NCBI GenBank assembly: GCA_002749535.1
Contig: MZZL01000406.1
Span: forward strand, 863,075 to 927,074
Direction: 5' to 3'
DNA length: 64,000 nucleotides
Source: Apophysomyces variabilis
Lineage: Eukaryota; Mucoromycota; Mucoromycetes; Mucorales; Mucoraceae
The notes under the pieces were generated by a model that made no database searches, was not told the origin of the DNA, and saw only the letters and a list, made by a program, of their open reading frames with translations. The position numbers and the translations under genes are program-made. Positions 10,800-21,963 of the stretch are shown here, in pieces. Within the stretch, counting starts at the first letter, position 1. Each line of letters starts with the position of its first letter.

Positions 10800-12348
10800 A
10801 TGGTACACTCGCCTGCCATCATCGCGCATCCCATGCAATTCGTGCATGGTTGCGAATTCAAGATCAATTTGGAAACAGAGCATATCATATTGCACGGCTC
10901 GGTTGACGAATCCGCTGGTGTCATCTTGCGTGGTTCAGTCTCACTTGACTGTCATGAAACAACAAAGGTGAGATCAGTGACACTTCGATTTTTCGCCAAA
11001 GCCAAAGTTGGTTGGACAGAAGGTAGAAATAATAAGCATAAAAAAAAGAAAAAGAATAAAAAGGAGAGAAACGGCTAATATTGACGTTATTAAACTTTAA
11101 AGGCTCGGGTTCTCATCAGCACCATTATAAAGAGGAACGAACCATACTGCAACATGAATGGCACTTCATGCCACCTACTCGTAAAGCATACCAATTAGCA
11201 GAGGGCCAGTACAAATGGTAATGACACAAAAGGAAAAAAGAAAAAGGGCAGAGAAGCATACTTTTTTGCCTTTTCGTGGATTTTCTTTGTTCTGGAGTGG
11301 TTAGACGTTTTTGTGTTTCTGATTTGTTTGTATTTTTTTTTTTCAGGGACTTTGAGCTTCCTTTACCTGGGGATTTACCAGAAAGCTTAGATCATCCTTT
11401 GGGACAAGTTTACTACCGTTTAAAGGCTGTTGCCGAACGGCCGACATTTTCAATGAATTATTCCGACAAGAGGACTGTGCGTGTGAGCCGTATGATGCTA
11501 CCCTCTTCCTTGGATCTTACGCAAACAGTGATGATTTCCAATGTCTGGACGGACAAGCTTTCGTATGACATTAGTGTACCGAGCAAAGTGTTTAACTTGG
11601 GCAGCATTATCCCTGTTACTTATACATTGATACCCATTGCACCCGATTTAAGGGTGCGTGCCGTGGCGTGTTCCCTGAAAGAGTATACGACCCTTTCAGC
11701 GGAGGAACACAGCAAGACCGAAAGCCGGGTCATTAAATTTGCAAGGGAAGATCAATTCACAGCTTCCAATGGACCATGGTCCAAGACCGAATTAATCCAT
11801 GTGCCTGAAGCAGAAGCACGTCAGATCCTAACCGATTCCATGTGTGATCTTATCAAAGTGAAGCACAAAATCAAATTTACCGTTTCGCTTGTCAATGCCG
11901 ACGGTCATATTTCAGGTAAAATGAATACTAACCTGTCCTTTTACGTAAACTGAAATTTTCCCTGGTCATAACAGAACTAAGGGCAGCTATTCCCGTGATC
12001 ATTGCTGCAGTGTCACCAGAAGAAGACGTCAATGCATTACCGGCCTATGAAGATGCTTGGAAATCCCTACCTTACGACCCAAGTATGGTTTCAGCGTTGA
12101 TTGCTGCGGGTGGTCTTCCACCTTCGGTTGCACTAGCTATACCTAATGAAGCTGCAAGTCGTGCAAGGACTGCGGTGGCGGAAGGAGCGGAGGAATATGG
12201 CGATACTCCATCACCATGGCAAGGGGTTGATCTGTCGCGGGTCCCATCTTATACCACCGCCGTACGATCTGGTCGTTTATACAGCTTTTCGGGTTCCTTA
12301 CCTGCTTACGATTCCGTTGCAGTCCCTGGCAATACAAGTACCTCGTGA
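10800..12348 (+). CDS. Alpha-arrestin (ART-family trafficking adaptor)
   Basis: Alpha-arrestins recruit Rsp5/NEDD4-type ubiquitin ligases to plasma-membrane transporters. Exon 1 (10800 to about 11021) carries the arrestin N domain: FKINLETEHIILHGSVDESA, GVILRGSVSLDC, VRSVTLRFFAKAKVGWTEG. Exon 2 (about 11102-11218) supplies HHYKEERTILQHEWHFMPP, the loop typical of fungal ARTs. Exon 3 (11347 to about 11914) encodes the C domain with LPESLDHPLGQVYYRLKAV. The last exon encodes a tail with candidate ligase-docking tyrosine motifs (LPAYEDAW, LPYDPS, LPAYDS) and the VDLSRVPSYTTAVRSG motif common near ART C-termini. All introns are GT-AG and join in frame; length is about 385 aa. No classic PPxY is seen; LPxY variants may replace it (inference). 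Confidence 0.9.
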
Positions 12349-12996
12349 TATTACATAAGTATCCAAGTAAAAATTGACATAATGAGAAAAAAGAAAAGAA
12401 AAAAAAAGGTTACAATGTATACTTAATGCTAACGAAAGTTTCATAATGGTTCATTAATATGATGTGTAATATCTTATTCTTGTAAAACATTCTAGGTTAC
12501 TTTTGATCGTATAAGAAATTAACCTTTTTTCCTTTATCCTTTGCACGTTTTACTTTTATGCTCTATTTCATCTACTCAACACTTGTTCTGTTTTCCTTTT
12601 TTTGTTGTTTTTTTGAGTCGGCTTTTTGGCGGGGAAGGTCGGGGGTCGCCCCTGTCCAGTGGATATGTTCTTTTTGAAGATAATCCCATGTGAACATGGT
12701 TACAAAACGACAATGCTTTTTTTACCTTTTGGTTTGTTGCACGATCTGGTGGCCAAATAGTTTACAACGAGGGTGAAGAGAAAGAATATAATCCAATCAA
12801 CAAGACTGAGTTTTCTTATATCAGCCAAATAGAAAAGAAGGGTATATTGCAACCCAGTCAAGAGTGAATTGCCGTTTTAAGGTCCAATAGGCTTCCTAAT
12901 CGAACTTCCATTTTACTCCACCCATTGGTTTTTTCCCAACGTGGCGTACCCTTCTTTTTTTCTATCCTACTCTTTTCTCACTTCCCTTCTCTACAG
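12349..12996. other. Intergenic, SCAP upstream region
   Basis: Contains the alpha-arrestin 3' flank and the SCAP promoter. It is T-rich, with a pyrimidine-rich leader at 12940-12990 directly before the SCAP ATG. I see no gene. Confidence 0.5.
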
Positions 12997-15900
12997 ATGC
13001 CTCTGCTGGCTTTACAAAGGCTACGCACACACCTGTCAACCTATTTCTATCCATATGGAAAAGCATGTGCATCACATACAACACTCTTGCTGTTTTTTTC
13101 CTTGACCGTTATTACTTTGTTGTCATACCCGGTCGTCTTGCATCGTTACAATTCACTCGGTCTTGATTTGACACGATCAGTCCAATCCGATCAAGTTGAC
13201 GCTCAATTCTGGCAGTTCTCTCCTCATCTTCAACTAGATAACGCTTCTCATGCACGTTCAAAATCCCTGACAGTACAACAGATTCGCATTGCGGCCCCGT
13301 CGCGACAGATCACAAAAGATCTCTTAACCCAGACCCTGAAAATACAAAATACACTCACCACAACGTTTGTTTACGTTGACGGAAAACCGGCATCCCTTTC
13401 AACCATATGTCTCGCTCATCGCGGATTATGCATTGTCCACTCTCCATTGGATTTCTGGCATAATAGCGAGGCCAATGTGGCGGAGGACGAAGACTTGGTC
13501 ACAACTATCAATGAACACATCGACGCCATATCTGACGCCACCGGACTGGCAATGCATCCTCTGTCACTGTTCGGCAATGTAACACTCGATAACCGTGGTC
13601 GATTTGCATCGGCTGATTCGGTGATCCTGACCATTTTCCTTCACCAGACATCTTATGTGAATGCCAATCGTATTTGGGATAGTTTGTGGACGGAAGTGAG
13701 CAATGAGCTTGGCATAGCCAACTTGGTTCACGGTACGCAGGTGGATGCATCAGCGTGGCAAAAGCAGGTGAACACACATCCGCAGATACTGCAGTATAAA
13801 GTAAGTAGACAAAAGTAAATTACCCGTACCCTCTAAGCCGATAATGATGACTAATGTTCATAAAAGCTCAAGTTATTCCCCTATGATCTACCCTCACAAG
13901 CCTATCTCGTCGTGTTGGTCTACCTAGCAGTATGCTTAGTCGTGTCTCTGTCTTTCGGGAGAGCCCATTTGCTTAAATCCCGCTTTGGACTGGGGTTTGC
14001 AGCAGCTTTTATGTCCTTAGCTTGCTTTGTCACCGCTTTGGGTATTCTTTTCCGCCTTGGGATTGAACTCCACCTGGTACCATGGTACGTTCCTCCGCTT
14101 ATCACAATCGCCGCTACGGTTGAAAACGTGTTTCTCTTGACCAATGCTGCGTTGAGTTCGGGTTGTGACATGCAAGTCAAAGAGAAAATTGGTCGTGGTA
14201 GGTACCCAATAACAACAAACAAAAAAAAAAAAAGGAGGGGCCAAATAGAATCTAAATATAGTTTGTTTTCTTTTTTGTAAAAGCGCTGCAAAGCATAGGT
14301 ATTCCAATGACTGCAACACTGTTTGCTGAGCTCACTATCCTTGGCATTGGAAGAGCTATGGATATTGCCGTTGTCAAAGAATTCTGCCTCTTTACCACGG
14401 TTGTCTTGTTAGTCGAGTACTTTATGCAATTGACATTTTACATCTCTGTTTTGGCCATTGATGTGAGACGTGCCGAGGTACTGTAGTTTTAAAAAAAGAT
14501 GGGGCCATGGTGTGGTACTGAACTTTATAATTTGATCTCAGCTAGCCGATTTGGAAGACAGGGAGCTGTCTAAGCGCCTACATGAGCTTGCCAACTGTGA
14601 TATCGAGGTTGATCCAGCATCCGATTATTGTCCAGTCCAAGATCCCCCAGACGGGAGTCAACCTAAATCTTGTTCGGACTGTAAACAGTTCAGAACGCAC
14701 AGAGCCTTTAATGCCCTACTAGTAAGTTCCTGTCACACACAGATAAAGCTTTAACTCTGTGTTCAAGTTGTGTCTCGTCATCTTGACATTCGGCCTTTTT
14801 CGCTCGTATTATCCGCACCGACCAACAACTCTCCTATCCACAACAGCCCTGGCAGAACAGACAGGCTCACAACTATTGGCTGTTTCTAGCAGATTCTGGG
14901 GCACAGTAAACCCCTTGCATGAAACAGAATGGCTTCAAATCAACCCGACGCAAATCATCTATTTGTCCAACGATCTGGAAGAAACATTTAATCGAGTCCA
15001 GCATTATGAAGATTATTACGAAGCAAAAGCCGTCGCATTGCAGCTTCTGCAATCTCAGAATGACGATCGTACCCAATCGCCACCCACACTGAGAACTGTT
15101 ATCCTGGATACCTTGCATTGGGTGCTCTTGTTTATCCTGAGTATCAACTTGCCATCTTTGATCCTCTGCATTGTTTTGATTGGAATCATCACATGGATGA
15201 TGCCGCGCTTGCGAGAAAGATGGCTGATGCCTTTGTTGAAGCGAATCTTTGTGATTGTGATATCCCGTATCCTTTATTATACCGCCCCTATTTTACCATG
15301 GAAGCCCACTGCCCTTATTCGACGTGTAGCCCTAGAACTGAAAATGAATGATTACAGCGAAGATGGAGTTCACCATGGTGCTATCTCTGCTCAAAAACAG
15401 TTCCGACAACAACAGAAGCGCAATATTACCAATGTTCGGGTTCGTACGCTGACCGGTAAACACGTGGCGGACATTCGACGATTGCATTCCAATGTAAAAG
15501 AAGAAATGCTCGTTTCGTGTGGTCAAGACGGACGTCTTATTTTATGGGACGCGAAGAAAGGCAAATGGCTAGCGAGACTTGATCGACTGCGACAGAACAG
15601 GGGTGGTGCGATGGAGGTCGAGTTTAACCCAGAACTGCGATCCGGACACAAATCAAGACAGAGTACACGCAAGGCTCAAGTCAAGCGATTACCGGCAGCA
15701 AGATGTGCAAAGATAGATCAAGGTAACAAGTGGATAGCAGCTGGCTACGATGACGGTGCTGTTCGCGTTTGGAATATGGTACTGGGTCACTTAGCTCGCG
15801 AACTTCATGTGGATTCAGAGATACCGGTGGTGATGGAAGAAGAGGGAGCGGTGAATGTACGCCGTCGTAAGACCATGAACATTCGACAGCACCACCGAGG

Positions 15901-17566
15901 TGTGGCGGATCGAGTCATTGCATTGCAATTCATTGGTGCCGTTGCTGAATACTGCCATCCACTTGTCGCTGAAGCAGCTGCTAGACAAGGAACGATTGAG
16001 CATGAGTCCCAAAACTACATTGTCTCGGTCCATAAAAGCGGTCTTGTACGTGAATGGGATATTATTTCTGGTGATTGCATTCAATCGTTTCCGTCCGGGT
16101 GTCGAAGAGATATTACTCAACTTTCTGTCGTTGAATGCAAAACGCCGCACAGGAAAACAGGAGTGACTTGGGTCTTTGTGGCATCCAAGGATGGTATAGT
16201 GAAGTGTTGGGAACGTAAGCTTGAAAGGAATCCCAATGATGAAAACATGCCTTTTTCGTCAAGGACAAGATGGACATGCGCTTACACGCTTGATGGACAC
16301 GACGGACATGCAATTACGGCTCTTGCAGCTGAGCTTTCCGTTGGAAGCATTGGCATTCTGGTGACTGGTTCCAGCGATGGAGCTGTCAAAGTATGGAATA
16401 TGGAAACAGGAGAAGCGATTTGTACATTATCTGCGGGAGGAATGAAAAAGACGAAGACGCCTGAGATACATATTGGAGGTCCATTACTAAAGTTCAGCAA
16501 GATCAGCGAAGTTTCGCACGAAAAACAACCAAGGGCGGATGACCAGAGACGTTCACGGAGTTGTCATCGGGGATCGATTACGCAAGTTGTCATCACTCGG
16601 TATTGCGATGTGGAGTCCATGCCGGATCAGTGTCGCGGTTGTGACACATGTTTTGGGAACGGCTTTTTGATCGCATCGTGTTCGGTAGATGATATGGTGC
16701 ATGTGTGGCGGTTAGAGCGTTCCAATGGACATCATGACAATCGTGCGCTTTGTAGCGTAGACTATCATCTTAAGCAGTATAGGCGAGTGCGAACCGATGT
16801 GACCGAGGCAAATCGATCGTCATCCCCGAAACCGAAGAGGCCACGACAGGTATCTGTTTCGAGTACAGGCAGTGTACCATCACGGCTCATGTTTCGTCAC
16901 ATTCGACCCAGCCGACCAATCAGGCAGATGTCGGGGGATGATGGCCTTACGGATGGGCTTGTGGATATAGAGCAATTAGGAGGAGACAATCATACAGAAC
17001 TTACTACATCGTTTTTGGGAACCATTGATCAGCTCGCTGGACGAGATCTCGTATTTTGTGAAAATATGGTGTTAGCAGGTGTTCGGCAAAAACGAACATC
17101 GGATGGGGTAGCGTCAAATCAATGGGAAGTATGGTTTGCGTCACTGCAATACCAGGAATCTGCATTGAGGATACCCGTGGAGACACATGATCTCGATCAT
17201 GAACCCACCGTCGAACTATCGAATAACAAGCCGCATGTGGATTTATGGGGCAGTCTGCTGAGAGAGGGTCGATATGCAAGGCACGTGGCGCCGAAAGTGG
17301 ATTCCGATGAGGAAGATCTAGAGGAGGCCCACGAAATCTTACCATTTTCAACCATTCGACATGTTGTACCACTTGGCGGATATGGATTGAGCTGTGATTT
17401 CGGGAACTTTGTGAAACTTGTCAATTTTGAAGATCGGAGGAAGCAAGTGTACCATGACAGATCCTCTTCCTCCTCACCAGCCGTTGTAGCAGATACGGAT
17501 TGTGGGGCTGATTGTGGCACGTGCGCTTCTGGACAGGCTGGTCAATGTCCATCCGAGAAGTTGTAA
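12997..17566 (+). CDS. SREBP cleavage-activating protein (SCAP) homologue
   Basis: SCAP escorts the SREBP transcription factor and senses sterols in the ER. Five exons: 12997-13800, 13867-14197, 14284-14477, 14542-14721 and 14768-17566, giving about 1,435 aa. Helix 1 is TLLLFFSLTVITLLSYPVVL, followed by a luminal loop of about 220 residues. The sterol-sensing domain spans exons 2-3: YLVVLVYLAVCLVVSLSFG, VENVFLLTNAALSSG, GIPMTATLFAELTILGIGRA, then EYFMQLTFYISVLAIDVRRA, which matches the end of SCAP/HMGR-type SSDs. A further luminal loop and helices (TLHWVLLFILSINLPSLILC) follow. The C-terminal half has WD repeats (LVSCGQDGRLILWDAKKGKW, WIAAGYDDGAVRVWNM, VTGSSDGAVKVWNMETGEA, IASCSVDDMVHVWRLER). 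Start: the frame is open upstream, but 12997 is the first ATG. Dispatched is more distantly related and lacks WD repeats. Confidence 0.9.
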
Positions 17567-17818
17567 TCGGCTAACAAAAAAAAAAAGATAAAATTCTTCG
17601 TCATTGCATATGGTTCTGTTGTCATTCACAAGTGACCGGATCATAAAACGCCCAACTCATTTCCCTTGCATAAAATAAAAAAAGAAAAAAAGAGGAAAAA
17701 ACAACAAAAAAGTATAACAGCGTTCCGATTTGGACCCGGTCCACCCATCTATGCTATTCTAGTGAAAGGAATGCGATGATGATAATTTTATGTTTCTGCG
17801 TCGTAGGGATGTCTACAC

Positions 17819-17850
17819 AAGAGAGAGACAGAGAGAGAGTGTGTGTGTGA
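17819..17850. repeat. (GA)n-(GT)n compound microsatellite
   Basis: Interrupted GAGAGA run passing into a GTGTGTGT run. Confidence 0.85.
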
Positions 17851-18110
17851 GATCTCTTAAACAAACAACAGCCAAAGAACAAAAAGTAAGCAGTGATTCT
17901 TGCTTTGCTATATTTACATATATATATAAGTTCTGAATCGGGATGCATCCTACTTTATCATCATAAGAATAAAACGACCTTCAACCCTCCGCCCCCTTAA
18001 GATCTAAAAAGGACCGCCTCATCCCTTATACTTTCTAAGCCCCTAAGTTTTGAGGGCTTCTCTCACTCTCTTCAAGTCATTTCCCTTACCGGCACGGACT
18101 ATTTCCGCTC

Positions 18111-18185
18111 TTATATATATATATATATCTTTCTTTCTCTTTCTCTTTCTCTTGTCTCTCTCTCTCTCTTTTTCTCTTTTCTTTC
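18111..18185. repeat. (TA)n followed by polypyrimidine tract
   Basis: Nine TA units followed by about 57 nt of almost pure C/T (CTTT and TCTC units) upstream of the zinc transporter start. CT-rich leaders of this kind are common near fungal transcription starts. Confidence 0.85.
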
Positions 18186-18231
18186 ACTCGATCCAATCAT
18201 CCGCTTTTCATCTTCGTGATATGTATAAATC

Positions 18232-20087
18232 ATGGCTTCGTTATTTCACTTAAATCGACAAAAGAGAATCTGGTTGATGCTTTTCCTAAATGGATCTCTC
18301 TTTTGTGTCGAGATTATTGTTGGTTATTATGTACATTCTCTCGCTTTGGTAAAGTCAAACCATGGAGAAGAGACCTATCCATATTCCCAATCCCATTTGG
18401 CTAAACTCAATACCAATGATATTATTCTTAGATTGCCGATTCATTTCATATGATGAATGACATGCTTAGTTTCGCCATTGCTCTGTGGGCTATTAAAGTG
18501 GGTTCACCAAAAAAGAAGAAACTCAGGCTTTTAGGAGAAACAGAACAAGATTAACGCCCTTATTATTATTATTTTAGATGGCTGAGACGACGCATCGGAA
18601 TCCGAAGTATTCGTATGGTTGGCAGCGTGCCGAAATCTTGGGCGCATTAATCAATGGTGTATTTTTGGTGGCCCTGGGCTTTACCATTGCTCTTGAAGCC
18701 ATTCAACGATTTATCGAACCACAACCGATCACTAATCCTGTCATGGTATTGATCACCGGTTGCACAGGCCTCGCAGGGAATCTATTGGGTTTATTGTTAT
18801 TCCATGGTAAAAAAAAAACAAAAAGAGAAAATCACGTTGGCCAAACAACGCATGAACCGAATTGGGGATCACCCTACTCATTTACTTTTTTTGGGGGGTG
18901 ATTGTAATTGGCATTATAGAGCACGGACACCACCATCACCATCATCATCATCATCACCAAGAAAAAGAACATCAGCATGATCCTGAAAAAGATATTGAAA
19001 TCCAACATGAAGGTGGCCATCTTAATATGAAAGGGGTTTGTATAACAACAACAAGACATAATGTTCCCTCTTCTAATTCACTATTTTCTTTTTTTGTGCA
19101 GATATTCCTACATGTTCTGGGGGATGCATTGGGAAATTTGGGTGTAATTGCTACAGCATTGTTTATCTGGTTGACTCCATTTAATTGGCGATTCTATACG
19201 GATCCTCTTGTGAGGTAAACCAAAAAAGAAGTTCCTGTTTAGATTGCAAAACAACAAAACGAGCCTGACATGTTTTGTTTTGTGTCTTTTTTAGTTTAGT
19301 AATTTCTATCATTATCTTTTTCTCGGCAATTCCATTGGGTAAGTTAATGATAAAACAAACGAAGAAGAACAATCTTCGGGGGCAAGGGAGGGGGAAATCC
19401 ATGAACAAAGAAGAATGACCTGAATTCTTTCTTTCTTTCTTTTTTTTCTCAAGTGCGGGCAACCAGTGTGATCTTATTACAAGGTGTACCAAATACAGTG
19501 TCATTAGACCGTGTACGGGATGATCTTTTAGAGGTAAGCCATAGAAAACAAGAGAGGGGAAAGGGGGTAAGGTGTTGACATATTCTGTTATTTTAGATCG
19601 ACGATGTTGTTTCAGTCCATGAACTACATATCTGGCAATTGTCGGATAGCAAATTGATTGCGTCTATGCATGTTTGTCTTATGAATCGAAATAGTTACAT
19701 GCAAGTTGCCACTCGGATGAAGCAACTGCTACATGAATACGGAGTCCATTCGGCAACCATACAACCCGAATTTGTGGATGAAGAGGAAGAGAACAATGAA
19801 AAGACGGACGAGACTTCGGCGCTCCTGGTCCAAGAGAATCATGGTATAGGCTCCGGTAGCGAAATGTCGCCGAACAAATCAACCACCACGTTTGTTGCAA
19901 TGCCAGAACAAGAGGTTTGGTTTCCAACTTGCTCACCTTTTTCTTTTCTATCTCGTCCATTCTCACTTAATTCTTTTGTTAGTCCTCCACGGTCTGTTTA
20001 CTTCGCTGCATTAAAGATTCATGCATTCAAAATGCATGTTGTCCGGAACCTTTCGCATCACCTCCACCTCCATCGAAACCGAAATAG
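18232..20087 (+). CDS. Cation diffusion facilitator zinc transporter (Zrc1/Cot1-like)
   Basis: A vacuolar-type CDF Zn2+/H+ antiporter. I assemble nine exons. The TM2 metal-site motif ADSFHMMNDML (HxxxD) is formed across the first splice, and the TM5 motif LHVLGDALGNLGV supplies the second HxxxD. YSYGWQRAEILGALINGVFL is the conserved TM3 region. The cytosolic loop has ten consecutive histidines (18928-18957), then HQHDP, fitting the His-rich zinc-sensing loop of this family. The C-terminal domain carries VHELHIWQLSDSKLIASMHV. After an intron (about 19915-19981) the last exon encodes a cysteine-rich tail, CIKDSCIQNACCPEPF, ending in a proline run and TAG at 20085. Length is about 415 aa. The loop introns differ in A-rich content but splice in frame. 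Confidence 0.92.
18921..18960 (+). repeat. CAC/CAT histidine-codon repeat
   Basis: Runs of CAC and CAT codons encoding the poly-His loop of the zinc transporter. Both codons are used, which points to selection on the protein as well as repeat expansion. Confidence 0.8.
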
Positions 20088-20454
20088 ACAAGTCCTCCCC
20101 CCTGCCTTTGTTTTCCTGTGTTATTCTTCTTTTTTTGTTCATCCTTCCTTTTCCATTGGATATACATGTACACAATACATATCTCTTCTTCTTCTTCTTC
20201 ACTCAGGAAAAAAAAAGATCGTATGGATGGCCAACCTCATTGCGGGGGTTCATTGTCATGGTGAAAAAAAGTTTAAGCGGGGGAATTCGGGGTCATTCGG
20301 CAGATCCGCCGATCGACCTGTGAATGAATTGACATGGTGATACAGGAAAGAAGCCTAAGAAAATACCTGGCTATATAAGAAAAAGATCTGATAAACCCGG
20401 ATCCAACGGTCGTCTATCTTATTTTCCAATCTTAATTCCTTTCTATCACATACA
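20088..20454. other. Intergenic, promoter of the AIFM2-like gene
   Basis: Short spacer between tandem genes. It holds the transporter 3' UTR, CTT repeats near 20185-20200, and a TATA box listed separately. Confidence 0.6.
20372..20379 (+). promoter_or_regulatory. TATA box of the AIFM2-like gene
   Basis: TATATAAG lies 83 nt upstream of the ATG at 20455, in a suitable core-promoter position. Confidence 0.55.
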
Positions 20455-21963
20455 ATGGCTACGGAACAGAAGAATATTGTCTTTATTGGTGGATCCTGTG
20501 CTGGTAAACAAAAACAAAACAATCCCATTTGTTTTTTTTTTCTTCTTGTCAGGTTAGAAAAAATAAGAGGATATTGACTTTCTTTTGTTGTTTTTGGATA
20601 GCGATTGGCGCGTCGTTATTATGGCTTGAAAATCCAAAGGAATCGCACCGTATTGTGATTATTGAGGAACGTACCCATTTCAATCACGTCTTTGCTTTCC
20701 CTCGTGCCGCTGTGAAATCAGGGTTTGAGCGTGATCTCTTTGTGCCTTACGATAACCTTTTCGATGGGGACGCGACCAAGGGTGTGGTGGTGCATGCCCG
20801 AGCCATCGGATTGCACGAGCATCATGTGGAGCTTGACCGGGAAGTCCCTGGATTTGGCAAGACGGTGTCGTTTGAATACCTGGTTTACGCCACGGGTACC
20901 AACAGCCCTGCGCCAGGTCATCTTGACGTCGACACCAAGTTGGGTGGTATCGAGATGTTGAAGAAGTTCCAACAGGTGATCAAGGAATCGCAACGACCCA
21001 TCGTTATCGGAGGTGGTGCTGTTGGTTTAGGTAAAAAGAAAAAAAAAGTTGGAAAAGGAAGACAGAACTATCAGCGTGAAACTGATACAAAAGAAATGCT
21101 TTCTTTTCTTTTAGAATTGGCGGCTGAGATCAAGGAACAATATCCTGAAAAACGCGTTACACTGATGCATTCTCGCACACGCTACATGCCTCGTTACAAG
21201 ACCAATGTGGATGCCATGGTCTATGGTATCCTGCGGAAACATGGCGTCCGTCAAGTCTTGGGCGACCGTGCCATTTTGCCAAAGGAAGGCTTTCCTCTCG
21301 AAGTCAAGCCCGTCCAGATTCATACCCGTGGCGGACAGACCATTGAAGGTGACCTTGCCGTAAGTTTTGCTTTTTGGTAACCCAGGCAATGGCACTCAAG
21401 CATGGTAACACGCTTTACGTTTTCTAGATCATGTGTATTGGTATGACACCTAACAGTGATGTTCTTGCTACACTGGCACCTGGAGCTATCGCAGAAAGTC
21501 GGTTTGTGAAGGTCAAGCCCACTTTGCAGATTGATGATGATCGATATCCCCACATCTTTGCCGCCGGGGATGTGATTGAGCACACAGATGTCAAGACAGG
21601 TCATTTTGCATGGAGTCAGGGCCGTACAGCTTTGACAAGCATCCGCAAACTGATTGATGGAGGATCCTTTGAGGACGTGGAACCCTATGTCAGCAAGGAT
21701 GTGGCCTTGATCCGTATGATTCTCGGCGATGTAAGTATCCTGGTCCTATCTTTGTCATGGTATGTCTAAACAACATCCTTGTTCTTGTTTTTCTTTCCCG
21801 TTGTCCCCAACAGAAAGAGGGTGTGATGCAATCCTTTATTCAAGAAAAGCTGGTGGCCGTTGGTTCATGGATTTGTGCGCGTTCCATTCCACACAACGTC
21901 TATGCCCATGCGGGTTGGAACTGGATGAAGACCCCTCTCGATGATGAACATGCCGATATGTAA
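20455..21963 (+). CDS. AIFM2/FSP1-like FAD-dependent oxidoreductase
   Basis: A pyridine-nucleotide-disulphide oxidoreductase of the AIF-M2/AMID branch, related to type II NADH:quinone reductases. Exon 1 encodes NIVFIGGSCA and, after a short intron, AIGASLLWLE, giving the N-terminal FAD Rossmann motif. The central part has YLVYATGTNSPAPG, then RPIVIGGGAVGL joined by an intron to ELAAEIKEQYPEKRVTLMHS, which is the NAD(P)H Rossmann fold. IMCIGMTPNSDVLA and DRYPHIFAAGDVIE complete FAD binding. Introns lie near 20504-20600, 21031-21114, 21361-21427 and 21731-21813. Length is about 380 aa. No mitochondrial presequence or membrane helix is seen. An N-myristoylation glycine, used by human FSP1, is absent (MATEQ). 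Family members reduce quinones with NAD(P)H; the substrate here is unknown. Confidence 0.88.

Larger units (their letters stand above)
17567..18231. other. Intergenic with microsatellites, zinc-transporter promoter
   Basis: Low-complexity spacer: A-rich tracts at 17573-17590 and 17675-17712, GA/GT repeats at 17819-17850, TA repeats at 17917-17928 and 18111-18128, and a long CT tract at 18128-18185 that ends about 45 nt before the transporter ATG. No gene seen. Confidence 0.7.

Noticed and set aside
12925..12996. N-terminal extension of SCAP (frame open upstream)
   Set aside because: There is no ATG in this stretch, it is pyrimidine-rich like an untranslated leader, and the ATG at 12997 leads directly into the conserved N-terminus.
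13416..13777. Two open frames on the minus strand inside SCAP exon 1
   Set aside because: They are shadows of a convincing coding exon on the other strand and have no features of their own.
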